Assembly (NCBI GenBank): GCA_013286045.1
Contig: JABDGM010000015.1
Location: 4,043 to 60,576, forward strand
From: Planctomycetota bacterium
Lineage (GTDB): Bacteria > Planctomycetota > Planctomycetia > Pirellulales > Lacipirellulaceae
Direction: 5' to 3'
DNA length: 56,534 bases
Made by a program: the position numbers and the translations under genes. Of the stretch, positions 1 to 8,255 are shown in pieces. Position 1 is the stretch's first letter. Each line of letters opens with the position of its first letter. Below the pieces are notes generated by a model. The model was given only the letters and a program-made list of their open reading frames with translations, did not search any database and had not been told where the DNA came from.

Positions 1-1
1 T

Positions 2-1030
2 ATCGAGTTCGTGCCTGATTGGACCGCCGCCGCACTCAATGATGTCGAACGCGAGCGACTTCTTACGCTCCCGCGGATGCAAAAAGGAAATCCGCCGACG
101 CATTTAGTTGTCTCGACGACGGGAGATTACTTGCGTACCAAATTGACGGCTATGACGGCGGACAAACTTATGATCGAGTCGCACCTGGAATCAAAAGAGA
201 TTCCACGAGATAGAGTCGCGTGCGTCATTTGGTTGCACGGCTCGAATGAGTCCCCGTCTACTGGATCCGAAGAATCGTTACCGTCGGTCCCCGCAGACCA
301 ACAGAATGGGAATAGCCTGCAAGTTCAGGCGGTACAAAGCGATGGCGTGAGGCTGACGTTCGTGACGCAGCAATGTACGGGCAAGTCACTGAATGGGAAC
401 AGTCAGCTGCTAGGCGCTTGCCACGTCGATCTCGACAAAGTCGATGCCATCCTGCTCGGCAACGCGATCGGCGCGGAGGCGATCGAACAAAAATTTCAAT
501 TGTGGAAACTCACTGAGGCCGTTGAACCGCGGTATGTGAGCGATTCAGCGTCTGGCGGCCCGAAGGACCGAACTAGGGAGGCTGAATCGACCCTTGTCGG
601 TAAGAAAGCGCCGGACGTCCGGCTTGAATTATTGGAAGGCAAGCGATTCGACCTAGCAGAGCAGAAAGGGCATGTTGTCGTATTAGATTTTTGGGCCAGT
701 TGGTGCGGCCCCTGCATGCAGGCTATGCCGCAGGTCGATTCGGTCGTAAGCGAATTCTCATCGCGCGGTGTGGAATTGTTCGCTGTGAACATGCAGGAGG
801 ACCGGGCTGCCGCGAGCAGTGCCTTGGATCGACTGAAAGTCCACCCTGCGGTCGCGCTTGACACTGACGGGGCCGCCGCCGAGCACTACCAAGTAACTGC
901 GATTCCCGAAACCGTAGTCATCGACGCGGCTGGCAATATCGCCAAGGTATTCATCGGCTCGAATCCAGAGTTCCCTGCGCAGCTTCGTTCGGCTATTGAA
1001 CAGGCCTTAGTGCCGCCGACTCCGCAATAG
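2..1030 (+). CDS. TlpA-family thioredoxin-domain protein, 5' end outside window
   Basis: The reading frame is open to the left edge, so the start lies outside the window; the GTG at 11 is only an internal candidate. The last ~145 residues form a TlpA/AhpC-like thioredoxin fold with the redox motif WCGPC at about residue 231 of the visible part, preceded by VVLDFWAS, and the cis-proline region AIPETVVID near residue 295. The first half is a separate region with KLMIESHLESKEIPRDRVACVIW, a pattern seen in planctomycete proteins that bear an SLA1-like or LSm-like domain before TlpA. Likely an exported thiol-disulfide oxidoreductase; no substrate can be named. Confidence 0.85.
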   Translation: MEFVPDWTAAALNDVERERLLTLPRMQKGNPPTHLVVSTTGDYLRTKLTAMTADKLMIESHLESKEIPRDRVACVIWLHGSNESPSTGSEESLPSVPADQQNGNSLQVQAVQSDGVRLTFVTQQCTGKSLNGNSQLLGACHVDLDKVDAILLGNAIGAEAIEQKFQLWKLTEAVEPRYVSDSASGGPKDRTREAESTLVGKKAPDVRLELLEGKRFDLAEQKGHVVVLDFWASWCGPCMQAMPQVDSVVSEFSSRGVELFAVNMQEDRAAASSALDRLKVHPAVALDTDGAAAEHYQVTAIPETVVIDAAGNIAKVFIGSNPEFPAQLRSAIEQALVPPTPQ

Positions 1031-1617
1031 ATTCGAAAAAGGTTCGATAGTCTCGTTCAACAAGAAATTAGCTATAACCGCTTAGCATCGCGGATCCGTC
1101 TGGCGTTGGCTTTGATTCAGAGCGAGAGGACCGATGGTACTTGATCGGATGGTATGGGCCCGACGGAGCGGGCGGATTGAATCAATTTATCCCGGCTGTG
1201 ATCTATATGCCTTCTTTTAGAAATCAGATCTAGCCGCGTGGACCGACGGTCACCATTGGAAGTGTGCATAAGAAAAGAACGCGCCGGCTTGTTCGGCGGA
1301 GGCAAAAATAAGGCTCGCTACTTCTTAGACATGAGCGAGCCACATCGGCCCGAGACAAGCACCGACTCTCACTTACGCTTAGGCTAAAGGAGTCAGAATC
1401 CAAAACCTAGGACGACCAGGGTTCGCCTTGGGTGCGAACAGCGGTTTTTCCCGAGCGTTTCAACATCCAAATCTTAAAGACAGGTCGCTTAGAACGCAAT
1501 TCCGTGACACATTTTGTGACACACAGCCCGCTCTTTTGCAGCGTTTGCTGTTTGAGCTTTTAGCCTGGAAATGCCGCAGGATGCGCGCCGCAGGTGACTT
1601 TCTGGTGACCTACCCTT
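1031..1617. other. Intergenic stretch without a recognisable gene
   Basis: About 600 bases between the thioredoxin gene and the kinase. No reading frame here has a convincing start or resembles a protein family known to me. The only visible oddity is a short direct repeat of GTGACACA around 1503-1523. It probably holds the promoter of the kinase cassette, but no clear -35/-10 pair stands out. Confidence 0.5.
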
Positions 1618-1642
1618 CCCCGCTTTGATGGCGGGCATTTTA
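1618..1642 (+). terminator. Terminator-like hairpin, CCCGC/GCGGG
   Basis: CCCGC, a seven-base loop, GCGGG and then CATTTTAT. The same GGCGGGC-T-run design recurs at 8072-8092, 9742-9765 and 43405-43425 (minus strand), so this is a member of a local repeated terminator type. It sits about 110 bases before the kinase start. Confidence 0.45.
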
Positions 1643-1750
1643 TTGCGCCGGCCGATCGTCAAACAGATCACGGAGCGAGCTTGGCAAGTAGGCGTTCAAA
1701 GGGAAATCACTACAATCGGGGGGAATATCTCGCAATCTGGAGTTCCCGAA

Positions 1751-2794
1751 ATGGCGAAGCAATTGCCAGAATCTTTCCGGTGGAAGATCGGAAGACAACT
1801 GGGTGAAGGCGGTCAGGCACCCGTCTACATCGCAACCGACAGTCGCCAAGAGCTGAGCGGCGAGTTTGCTCTAAAAAAGTTACCTTCCCACAAGCCCGCG
1901 AAGGCATATGAGCGGTTTTCAAAAGAAATCGATGCTTTGCGAGTTGTAGAACATCCAAGCATCGTCAGAATCGTTGACCACTCTGCGCCGGATGATGATG
2001 TGCAATTTTACGTGATGGAATTTGTCGAAGGTGCAAGAACATTACGCAAATTACTCGGTACTTCGGACAATCCATTTGCAAGTGATCCTCTAAAGTCCGT
2101 CCACTTTTTCAGGCAGATTGTATTTGCAATCAATGCGTGTCAAGAGTGCCAGATCGTCCATCGTGATTTGAGTCCGGCAAACGTTCTTGTGCTTCCAAAC
2201 GGCGATGCCCGAATCATCGACTTTGGGTGTTGTCAGATCAACGATGACGAACGAATTACATTGACTGATGAAGGAATCGGCACTCCAAATTACATGGCAC
2301 CAGAGTGTGAGTCGGGCGCGGAAGGCGAAATTCGTGCAAATGCTGATTTCTACTCCGCCGGTAAACTCCTCTGGTCCGCAATCACCAACAAATTTGCTTT
2401 TGCTCGCGAGGATGCGTGCTTTAAATCGAAGTCGATGAAGAATATTTTTCCAGGAAATCCGTTGTCCTGGCATCTTCAACATATTTTCGCTCAAACAATT
2501 AGGCGGTCCCCTAATAATAGAATTTCTAAGGGCATTTTTGCACTCAATCTCGCCAATAAAGTTGAGGCGCTCATAACATCCAACAAGCAGCCTCTAGAGA
2601 TGTTCGCTGAGCATCCTACATGCCCGAATTGCGGATGGGGCACGTTACAGCACATGGCCGACGATTGGCATTTATTTGCGAATCCGATGCCCAGTGGACT
2701 CAGCGGAAGAAAATGCGATTATTGCGGTATGTGCTTCCCAGTCGATGGAAAGCAAATTCGAGCGAGCCTTGACTTAATGTCAAGATTGGACTGA
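1751..2794 (+). CDS. Serine/threonine protein kinase with C-terminal zinc ribbon
   Basis: A Hanks-type kinase. Visible motifs from the chosen ATG: glycine-rich loop LGEGGQAPVY (~17-26), the ATP-binding lysine in FALKKL (~42), catalytic loop HRDLSPAN (~136), DFG (~157), and activation segment GTPNYMAPE. After the kinase fold (~270) come two cysteine pairs, CPNCGWG (~290) and CDYCGMCF (~322), forming a zinc ribbon. No transmembrane segment is seen, so it is probably cytoplasmic. The start at 1751 is chosen because GGAG lies nine bases upstream and homology begins there; an upstream ATG at 1625 falls inside a terminator-like hairpin. It heads a run of same-strand genes. Target unknown. Confidence 0.85.
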   Translation: MAKQLPESFRWKIGRQLGEGGQAPVYIATDSRQELSGEFALKKLPSHKPAKAYERFSKEIDALRVVEHPSIVRIVDHSAPDDDVQFYVMEFVEGARTLRKLLGTSDNPFASDPLKSVHFFRQIVFAINACQECQIVHRDLSPANVLVLPNGDARIIDFGCCQINDDERITLTDEGIGTPNYMAPECESGAEGEIRANADFYSAGKLLWSAITNKFAFAREDACFKSKSMKNIFPGNPLSWHLQHIFAQTIRRSPNNRISKGIFALNLANKVEALITSNKQPLEMFAEHPTCPNCGWGTLQHMADDWHLFANPMPSGLSGRKCDYCGMCFPVDGKQIRASLDLMSRLD

Positions 2795-2804
2795 TGGCCA
2801 CGAC

Positions 2805-3551
2805 GTGATCGATTCCGCGCAACTTTTACCTATCCTCGACGAGATAGCACGCGATGCGCCCGTTCCGCTTATGGGACAGAACGTAAGCGTGTTCCGACGA
2901 GTGACGTTTGCGGAGCTTGATGACTGTGCTCGTTGCCAGTTGGCAAAGTTTTTCATCATTCGCAATTGTCCAGGCATAGGCGCTTTCGCTGGAAACTTCG
3001 ACGCACCACATTTCATCGCATGCACGGCAGAGGATGTTGCTACTTGGCCGATGGGAAAAGGGCATGCCAACCGCCGGCTTGATAGTATCGCTTACGCGCT
3101 CGATCTGGCGTCAGCCATGTCATTTGCTTCACCCCAAGGTGCGCTGTCTGCCGTATATCTATTGCATCATCTCGAATTCTTTTTTCGTGCATTGAGCGGC
3201 ATGTTGCATCCCAATGGCAGTTTTATCGATGCAGCAGCGATGGCGAAAGTAAAACAACAGCTCAGCAGCAAAAACGTGACAAGTCGAATTAGCGATATTG
3301 CCGTCGCATACAAGATCATGTTGTTAAATTCTGTTTGCTATGCCGCTCAAGTTTATCGCGAAATCGACGCCGCAATTCCGCCCGTGGCGATGCCGGACGG
3401 TAAACTGCAAAAGACGATTGGCGATCGCGTAACCTATTTTCGGCATACGGTGTCGCATGGCGAATTCGGCGACCCATCCTCGGAAGGTCTTTACTACTCA
3501 TTACTCACGGCCATCGCTATTTACGGGTCAACGCTTTTTGATCGCACCTGA
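2805..3551 (+). CDS. Hypothetical protein with C-terminal R-x4-H motif
   Basis: 248 residues, starting with GTG ten bases after the kinase stop, so probably co-transcribed with it. I recognise no named family. It is mostly alpha-helical by eye with no signal peptide. The motif RHTVSHG near residues 213-219 has the R-x4-H spacing of HEPN-type RNase folds, and a helical stretch HHLEFFFRALSGML near 125 would fit such a fold. This is a suggestion from one motif, not an assignment. Kinase plus HEPN-like pairings do occur in defence and stress modules. Confidence 0.65.
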   Translation: MIDSAQLLPILDEIARDAPVPLMGQNVSVFRRVTFAELDDCARCQLAKFFIIRNCPGIGAFAGNFDAPHFIACTAEDVATWPMGKGHANRRLDSIAYALDLASAMSFASPQGALSAVYLLHHLEFFFRALSGMLHPNGSFIDAAAMAKVKQQLSSKNVTSRISDIAVAYKIMLLNSVCYAAQVYREIDAAIPPVAMPDGKLQKTIGDRVTYFRHTVSHGEFGDPSSEGLYYSLLTAIAIYGSTLFDRT

Positions 3552-3559
3552 CCAACCGA

Positions 3560-3919
3560 ATGCCAGACGATCAAGAATTCCGAATGACCTACCCGTGCTA
3601 CTTTCTGTACGGGGATGATGGTCAATCGCTGCAATGCAACACCGTGAGCAATCACGAGTGCGTTCGCCTATTCACGTCAACTGAAGCGGTCAAAGCCTTC
3701 CATTTAGTGATGTACACCCAGCACCACGGGCCGCCAAAGAATGTTCAAGTCGCCGTGGATACGGTGACGGATTATGACGGCCTGATTGATCGGTTGAAGC
3801 GTGGTAAGGCCGATTTGGCGAAGTCCGGGATCATGCATATCTGCATTGATCCGGTCCCCGGTCAGCCGGTGTTGTATATTGGTATCCGGGAGTTTATTTC
3901 TGAGTTGCCAAGGAATTAG
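3560..3919 (+). CDS. Hypothetical protein, 119 aa
   Basis: Starts eight bases after the previous stop and ends five bases before the next gene, so it is part of the kinase cassette. No domain recognised. No signal peptide or membrane segment. An alternative start is the ATG at 3584 (MTYPCYFLYGDDG). The C-terminus GQPVLYIGIREFISEL looks like a beta strand and helix. Coding status rests on the tight packing and on the length of the open frame. Confidence 0.6.
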   Translation: MPDDQEFRMTYPCYFLYGDDGQSLQCNTVSNHECVRLFTSTEAVKAFHLVMYTQHHGPPKNVQVAVDTVTDYDGLIDRLKRGKADLAKSGIMHICIDPVPGQPVLYIGIREFISELPRN

Positions 3920-3927
3920 GTCTCGTG

Positions 3928-4431
3928 ATGGAATCTCATCGTCCGTTGACTGATAGTGAGCGTCGCAGGCAGTCGTGGCTAGCAATGGCCCTCGCCTTCT
4001 TATGTGCTGTGTATGCCATCCCACTATGGCTTTTTTGGGCGACTTGGATGAACTGGCGGCTACGGTGGGTTGTCCGCAAGAATTGGGTATACGATGGGCC
4101 ACTCGCTGTTGTGGGGAGCCAGAACGACGATTGGCATGGATTTCTTCAAGCGCACTGGCTCCCCAAGCATGCAAACCAAACACTCGTGCTGCCAAACAAG
4201 CGAAGCGGTAAAGAGAATAAGTCTTTTAATTCACTTTACCGCCTCTATCGCTGGCATGTTCCACATTACTTTCCGCCGCCAGGCCCTATGGTTGTGGTGT
4301 ATCCAACGGGAAAATCGCGCGTGTTTCCTTTATCCTCGGTGTGGGTCGCCGCAAGGAAAACGGGCGACGATGCATTGGTGGGTGAGAAGATCAAAGAACT
4401 TGAAGCAATTCTACAGTCGAGTGATGCTTAA
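3928..4431 (+). CDS. Hypothetical membrane-anchored protein, 167 aa
   Basis: One strong hydrophobic segment near the N-terminus (~residues 18-40, AMALAFLCAVYAIPLWLFW) followed by a basic soluble domain with PPPGPMVVVYPTGKSRVFPLSSVW. The ATG at 3928 is preferred to the GTG three bases upstream. It lies eight bases after the previous stop, in the kinase cassette. The topology suggests a single-pass inner-membrane protein with a soluble domain on one side. Family not recognised. Confidence 0.6.
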   Translation: MESHRPLTDSERRRQSWLAMALAFLCAVYAIPLWLFWATWMNWRLRWVVRKNWVYDGPLAVVGSQNDDWHGFLQAHWLPKHANQTLVLPNKRSGKENKSFNSLYRLYRWHVPHYFPPPGPMVVVYPTGKSRVFPLSSVWVAARKTGDDALVGEKIKELEAILQSSDA

Positions 4432-4456
4432 ACGGCGTGTAGCCTGTCCGACCGCA

Positions 4457-4657
4457 ATGACAGCTGACTTCCGACCTAAACTGTTATCCATGTCGGCGAA
4501 GCTCGACCAGCTATTAACCCAAGCTGATGAGATACTAACCGAGCCGATCCACGCCGACTTATACGCGATGGCGGAAGAGCTTCGCGAAACGGTCGTGGAT
4601 ATGCTAAATCCACCTTCCACGACAGGTTTTGCATCGTTGTTGGTGAACCCATGCTAA
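4457..4657 (+). CDS. Small hypothetical protein, 66 aa
   Basis: From MTADFRPKLL to LLVNPC. The stop overlaps the next start in ATGCTAA (4651-4657), a classic translational-coupling arrangement that supports both genes. Helical and acidic, with LDQLLTQADEILTEPI and AMAEELRETVVDML suggesting two amphipathic helices. No family recognised. The same frame is open further upstream, but that part overlaps the preceding gene and is unlikely to be translated. Confidence 0.5.
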   Translation: MTADFRPKLLSMSAKLDQLLTQADEILTEPIHADLYAMAEELRETVVDMLNPPSTTGFASLLVNPC

Positions 4658-5112
4658 CAAGCTCAGAATGGGAACACCTTCTTAAAGAATGGGACCAAGT
4701 TGTCCGTCCAGTCGTGCGGGGCGTAATCGCTCACAATTGGCCCGAATACGAAGCGCTCAATCACAAGTTACGAACAGCAACTCTTCAAGAAATTGATCGA
4801 CTGCCGACAGACACTTTTGGTGCAATTGGGGACGCGATTCCAGCCTTGGAACCTGAAGCATGCCTTTGGCTGATACCAGTCCTATTGCGATTCGGTTCAG
4901 CATCCCACGAACCTGTTTACGCAAGAAGTGCAGTTGAAGGAATTTGCCGCAGAGCCTGTCGCTTGTCTGCATGGCCAGCGGCTAAGGGAGATATTTCGAC
5001 AGGTATACGTCAGCACCTGTACGGTCTGGCAATTCAGTGTTGTGAACTTGGCTGGACGGACACGCGACGGATAATAAAGCGGTCAGAGGAATGCAAGGCG
5101 GCGCTCCCCTGA
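4651..5112 (+). CDS. Hypothetical protein, 153 aa
   Basis: Overlaps the preceding small gene by seven bases (ATGCTAA). Contains LIPVLLRFGSASHEPVYARSAVEG and a Cys-containing tail (RACR, QCCELG). No signal peptide or membrane segment. Probably the last gene of the kinase cassette, since the next gene follows after a 120-base gap and belongs to the small membrane-protein array. Function unknown. Confidence 0.6.
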   Translation: MLTSSEWEHLLKEWDQVVRPVVRGVIAHNWPEYEALNHKLRTATLQEIDRLPTDTFGAIGDAIPALEPEACLWLIPVLLRFGSASHEPVYARSAVEGICRRACRLSAWPAAKGDISTGIRQHLYGLAIQCCELGWTDTRRIIKRSEECKAALP

Positions 5113-5233
5113 AATCGTACAACCAACCGCGACGCCGGCCGAAATGTCTTGGATGCCTTAATTTCCATTGAACACCTGCCATGACGAACCGTCCCACTCG
5201 GTCTGATCGTATGGCCAACAACCTGACCCTGAT

Positions 5234-5698
5234 ATGAAACACCGCAAGCTGCGAATCGCGTGGTCGGTGGGATGCGGAATAATGTCCGTGCTGCTCGTTG
5301 CATGGTGGGGGTGGAGCTATTGGTGGACAACCAAGTTAGGCTGGAACGTGTCTGAACAGGAGTATGGTGGGCTGTCTGTTCTTTGCGGACGAGTACTCGT
5401 GACGGAACAGCACTTTCGCAACTACGTTGAAAAAGCAGACAACTCACCTCATCTAGCAATTGGCAGTTATCCCTCCGACGTGCACAGAGACCTGGATGAC
5501 TCATGGTTCGGCTACATTAACGACAGGATGACGACCCGACTCTACTTCCCAATTTTAATCCCTATCGGGCTGACCACGATGCTCTCCTATCTCGCGTGGA
5601 ATCGACGGATACCAGTTCAATTCAGCCTCCGCACTCTCCTAATCGCCACGACGCTCTTTGCTATATTGCTGGGGCTGATCGTGTGGCTAGACAAATGA
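5234..5698 (+). CDS. MKHRKLR-family small membrane protein, copy 1
   Basis: First intact member of a multicopy family in this window. Shared N-terminus MKHRKLRIAWSVG with a first membrane segment (~9-32), a variable middle, a second hydrophobic stretch (LIPIGLTTMLSYLAW) and the shared C-terminal segment FSLRTLLIATTLFAILLGL. The middle part (~33-100) is unlike the other copies, while the DNA coding for both ends is almost the same in all. This family is common in Pirellulales and has no known function. Its stop overlaps the start of the next gene (ATGA at 5695). Confidence 0.8.
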   Translation: MKHRKLRIAWSVGCGIMSVLLVAWWGWSYWWTTKLGWNVSEQEYGGLSVLCGRVLVTEQHFRNYVEKADNSPHLAIGSYPSDVHRDLDDSWFGYINDRMTTRLYFPILIPIGLTTMLSYLAWNRRIPVQFSLRTLLIATTLFAILLGLIVWLDK

Positions 5699-5922
5699 AA
5701 TTCTCAATCGGCGACCGTGTGCAGGTGAGCGAGTATTGGTTCGTTGAAGAATTGCGAGGTGCGACGGGAACCATCATTGAGCCGCACCATGGTTGTCGGG
5801 ACCTGCGACATGAAGGGGTTTACTGGATCGCCTTCGATAGTTCCGATTTGGGCAGAGAGCGAGGCGGGAACAGTTTTACTGACTCGGCGGAGGTTGACGG
5901 CCCCGCTTTACGGCGGATTTAG
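5695..5922 (+). CDS. Small SH3/KOW-like protein, 75 aa
   Basis: Starts in the ATGA overlap with the upstream stop, implying coupled translation. FSIGDRVQVSEYW followed by GATGTIIEPHHG resembles the short beta-barrel proteins of the KOW or SH3-like kind, in which a GDxV strand is followed by a GxxGxI turn. Related in pattern to the small proteins at 10636-10815 and 44021-44272 (minus). Probably soluble; role unknown. Confidence 0.6.
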   Translation: MKFSIGDRVQVSEYWFVEELRGATGTIIEPHHGCRDLRHEGVYWIAFDSSDLGRERGGNSFTDSAEVDGPALRRI

Positions 5923-5947
5923 CGTGGATTGAGCCGGCTTTGTTGAA

Positions 5948-5989
5948 CGCATTCTCCTAATCGCCGCGACGCTAGTTGCCTTTGGCTAA
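5948..5989 (+). pseudogene. Orphan 3' end of an MKHRKLR-family gene
   Basis: Reads R-ILLIAATLVAFG-stop, which matches the conserved C-terminal membrane segment of the family (RTLLIAATLVAVGLG). Nothing before it encodes the rest of the protein. It lies 11 bases before the start of the next intact copy, so it is a leftover of deletion or unequal recombination between copies. Confidence 0.65.
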
Positions 5990-6000
5990 CGAGGTAGACG

Positions 6001-6453
6001 ATGAAACACCGCATGCTGCGAATCGCGTGGTCGGTGGTGTGGGGGCTGGTAGCTGTACTACTGATATCCTGGTGGGTGCGCAGCTATTGGTGGGTAGACC
6101 AAGCGTTCGTGCCGGTCACGAAATCTACCATCTTGGTTGTGAGTTCGATTCCGAACGCCTTCGGTTTTGGATTTGTTGAGAAGAGTTCAGCTGCGACGCA
6201 AACGTGGATTACCAATCAAACCGCTGAGTGGATCGCAATTGGTGAGCCACATTATCGTTCCGATTTTCTGACATACTTCCAGTTTTATGATGCCGGCGTA
6301 GCGATGCCGTATTGGCTCGGCTTGCTATTGTCCGCAGCCTTCGCCGCTGCTCCTTGGATAAGCATGCTGAAATGGCGATTTCGCCTACGCACGCTCCTAA
6401 TCGCCACGACGCTCGTTGCCATCGGGCTGGGGCTGATCGTGTGGCTGCGGTGA
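6001..6453 (+). CDS. MKHRKLR-family small membrane protein, copy 2
   Basis: MKHRMLRIAWSVVWGLVAVLL, first membrane segment ~9-32, then WVRSYWWVDQ and a variable region ~35-95, then a second segment (MPYWLGLLLSAAFAAAPWI) and the conserved end FRLRTLLIATTLVAIGLGL. The order suggests three membrane segments, with the variable loop probably outside the cytoplasm. K5 of the family is M here. Followed after seven bases by a lipoprotein gene. Confidence 0.8.
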   Translation: MKHRMLRIAWSVVWGLVAVLLISWWVRSYWWVDQAFVPVTKSTILVVSSIPNAFGFGFVEKSSAATQTWITNQTAEWIAIGEPHYRSDFLTYFQFYDAGVAMPYWLGLLLSAAFAAAPWISMLKWRFRLRTLLIATTLVAIGLGLIVWLR

Positions 6454-6460
6454 CACTTTT

Positions 6461-7252
6461 ATGACAAATTCCAAGCTTCAAAACCCATGGCTAGCGGAGC
6501 GAACCCTGTTGACTTCGCTCCTCATCTTGACCGTTGTGCCGATTCTTTCTGGTTGCGATTCTTCGCAAAGCGAACCGCAATCTGCCATGCGACAAATGCG
6601 ACGAGTCGTGGCATTGCTGCACACTCATTTGAGAATGCAGGGCAGAAAGGGTTTTCCAGAGAGCGACCATCGTGCGACTGACGGCACAGTCACGTGCAGT
6701 TGGAGACTTACGGTATTAGATCAAGCCGAAGACGGATTCGACTTGGAGCAATCATGGAAATCACCTGTCAATCAAATGGGGTCGGAGAGGGATGCAAAGT
6801 GGTTCGCCGTCACATCAAGATCGAATCCGTCTCCATTTGCGCAGGTCTTTGGTCTGGTGGGGGCAGGGACAGCATTTACAGAATATGAATTTACGAAAGA
6901 GCGGGATTTATCGGACGCCGAGCCCGATGCCATTCTGTTAATCGATGCAAAGAATCAATTGATCCGGTGGCAGGAACCGGGAGATATTCATGTAAACTCA
7001 CTGCGCTATTCTCATAGCGCGTTTCGCGATCTTGAACCAAATTACTCCGACGGTTTCCTGATTGCGTTTGTGGACGGTGCCGTCTGGCGGATAAAGAAGG
7101 ATGTTCCAAAAGACGTAATTGAGCCGTTCTTTACGTTAGAGGGTGCCAAGTCGCATGACAGAGAGGTGGAGCTAGCGCCTTACGCATTAGATAAGGTTCC
7201 ACCATTGCCAAAGGTCGATGGCAAGTACGTGTTTCCTGAGACGGGCAAATGA
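6461..7252 (+). CDS. Lipoprotein with DUF1559-like tail
   Basis: The N-terminus has a hydrophobic signal (LLTSLLILTVVPI) ending in a lipobox LSGC at about residue 32, so the mature protein should be lipid-anchored. The body contains SWRLTVLDQAEDGFDLEQSW and, near the end, YSDGFLIAFVDGAVWRIKKDVP. These echo the planctomycete DUF1559 pattern, in which a WRxxLLPYLE-like stretch is followed by an F.DGSVRFI-like strand, but the pilin-like N-terminus of DUF1559 is absent. Seven bases separate it from the upstream gene. Function unknown. Confidence 0.75.
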   Translation: MTNSKLQNPWLAERTLLTSLLILTVVPILSGCDSSQSEPQSAMRQMRRVVALLHTHLRMQGRKGFPESDHRATDGTVTCSWRLTVLDQAEDGFDLEQSWKSPVNQMGSERDAKWFAVTSRSNPSPFAQVFGLVGAGTAFTEYEFTKERDLSDAEPDAILLIDAKNQLIRWQEPGDIHVNSLRYSHSAFRDLEPNYSDGFLIAFVDGAVWRIKKDVPKDVIEPFFTLEGAKSHDREVELAPYALDKVPPLPKVDGKYVFPETGK

Positions 7253-7303
7253 GCCGGTACCTCGCAATCTGAAGAACAGCGAATTTGGTGGTAATTCGGG
7301 AAT

Positions 7304-7765
7304 ATGAAACACCGCAAGCTGCGAATCGCGTGGTCGGTGGCGTGGGGAATCGCGGTAGTGGCGCTAGTCGCGTTGTGGGTGCGGAGTTACTGGACCGCGA
7401 GCGAATACAACAGCCTGAATGGATTTGACAGCACTCCGAAACAATTCCCCAGCTTCGTAGTCGACCTTCAATCCTATAGAGGCCTGGTCAGTTGCACGAT
7501 TATGGGGATGCCCAGTTGGTGGTGCAGTCTGATGCGGTCTATGCCACACATACGATTAGGTGTGTGCGAAATTCGATCTAATGGTGTAAGCACACTTGCA
7601 GTGAAGTCGCACGACTCGCTACTGGTCGTTTTCTTAGCCGCAATAGCCGCCGCTCCTTGGCTTCCATGGTCCCCACGCCACTTTAGTCTCCGCACGCTCC
7701 TAATCGCCACGACGCTAGTTGCCGTGATGCTAGGGCTGATCGTGTGGCTGGCTGGTGCGCGGTAG
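7304..7765 (+). CDS. MKHRKLR-family small membrane protein, copy 3
   Basis: MKHRKLRIAWSVAWGIAVVALVALWVRSYW, a variable middle with two cysteines (SCTIM, WWCSL, GVCEI), a second hydrophobic stretch (LLVVFLAAIAAAPWL) and the conserved FSLRTLLIATTLVAVMLGL end. The stop codon TAG at 7763 is also part of the -10-like box TAGGAT used by the next small reading frame. Confidence 0.8.
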   Translation: MKHRKLRIAWSVAWGIAVVALVALWVRSYWTASEYNSLNGFDSTPKQFPSFVVDLQSYRGLVSCTIMGMPSWWCSLMRSMPHIRLGVCEIRSNGVSTLAVKSHDSLLVVFLAAIAAAPWLPWSPRHFSLRTLLIATTLVAVMLGLIVWLAGAR

Positions 7766-7774
7766 GATGAGGGG

Positions 7775-7938
7775 ATGAAAATAAACGTCGCCCTACTAGC
7801 GATCGTGTTCCTATAGTAGCCCTGGTGTTTGGTTATCTCTTCCTGGCGGACAGTAGACCGATAGCGCTAATTCCGGCAGGGGTCTGCCTTGTTGCTGGAA
7901 TCCTCTACCTTGCGCTCGCAATTCGGAACCCAAAATAA
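7775..7938 (+). pseudogene. Small membrane-protein gene with frameshift
   Basis: ATG at 7775 follows TAGGAT by six bases. The frame reads MKINVALLAIVFL and stops at 7816. The next frame over, from ~7810 to the TAA at 7936, reads VALVFGYLFLADSRPIAL then GVCLVAGILYLALAIRNPK, which is clearly a two-segment membrane protein end. One inserted or lost base near 7800-7815 would join them into a protein of about 54 residues. It is either a recent pseudogene or a sequencing error. Confidence 0.5.
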
Positions 7939-7957
7939 TCCGCAGCGGATCAGTAGG

Positions 7958-8032
7958 ATGAAACACCGCAAGCTGCGAATTGCGTGATCAGTGGCATGGG
8001 GAATAGTGGTGGTGCTGCTTGTTGCGTTGTGA
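7958..8032 (+). pseudogene. MKHRKLR-family 5' remnant with two stops
   Basis: Encodes MKHRKLRIA-stop-SVAWGIVVVLLVAL-stop. The TGG tryptophan codon of the family has become TGA, and the next conserved tryptophan is also lost to TGA. The variable middle and the conserved end are missing. A dead copy truncated after the first membrane segment. Confidence 0.8.
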
Positions 8033-8071
8033 GCGGTTTGAACTAATTATTTGTCCACCCGCTGGCTACTT

Positions 8072-8092
8072 CGCCCTCGTGGCGGGCTTTTT
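8072..8092 (+). terminator. Terminator of the GGCGGGC type
   Basis: CGCC, five-base loop CTCGT, GGCG, then GGCTTTTTC. Closely resembles the cleaner hairpin at 9742-9765, including the sequence that follows (GTGCGCG, then TAGAAT). It closes the decayed unit upstream and is directly joined to the promoter of the next small gene. Confidence 0.55.
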
Positions 8093-8101
8093 CGTGCGCG
8101 T

Positions 8102-8114
8102 TAGAATCGGAGAT
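8102..8114 (+). promoter_or_regulatory. -10-like TAGAAT seven bases before an ATG
   Basis: TAGAAT at 8102-8107, then CGGAGAT, then the ATG at 8115. This spacing would put the transcription start at or within a base or two of the start codon, so the mRNA would be leaderless or nearly so. No convincing -35 is visible. The GGAG within the spacer could alternatively be a Shine-Dalgarno. Confidence 0.4.
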
Positions 8115-8228
8115 ATGCCAAAGCCCTTGCGATTGCTGCTGACGCTTGTTGCGGTCATTGTGCTGCTCGCTGTTGGCGCATCGGTTTGGCTGGCATTTCA
8201 GCCTTGGGACATCTTCATTCACTGGTAA
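8115..8228 (+). CDS. Single-pass membrane microprotein, 37 aa
   Basis: MPKPLRLLLTLVAVIVLL continues through VGASVWLAFQPWDIFIHW: positive residues, one hydrophobic helix and a short aromatic tail. Directly preceded by a terminator and a TAGAAT box in the same arrangement as the gene at 9787. Too short to assign to a family. The same frame is open upstream to 8019, but that includes the terminator. Confidence 0.5.
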   Translation: MPKPLRLLLTLVAVIVLLAVGASVWLAFQPWDIFIHW

Positions 8229-8255
8229 CACCGCGTTCGCGGAAGGTTCGCGTCA

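Noticed and set aside
1428-1628. A short plus-strand frame before the kinase
   Set aside because: No ribosome-binding site or family pattern, and its end lies in the terminator-like hairpin.
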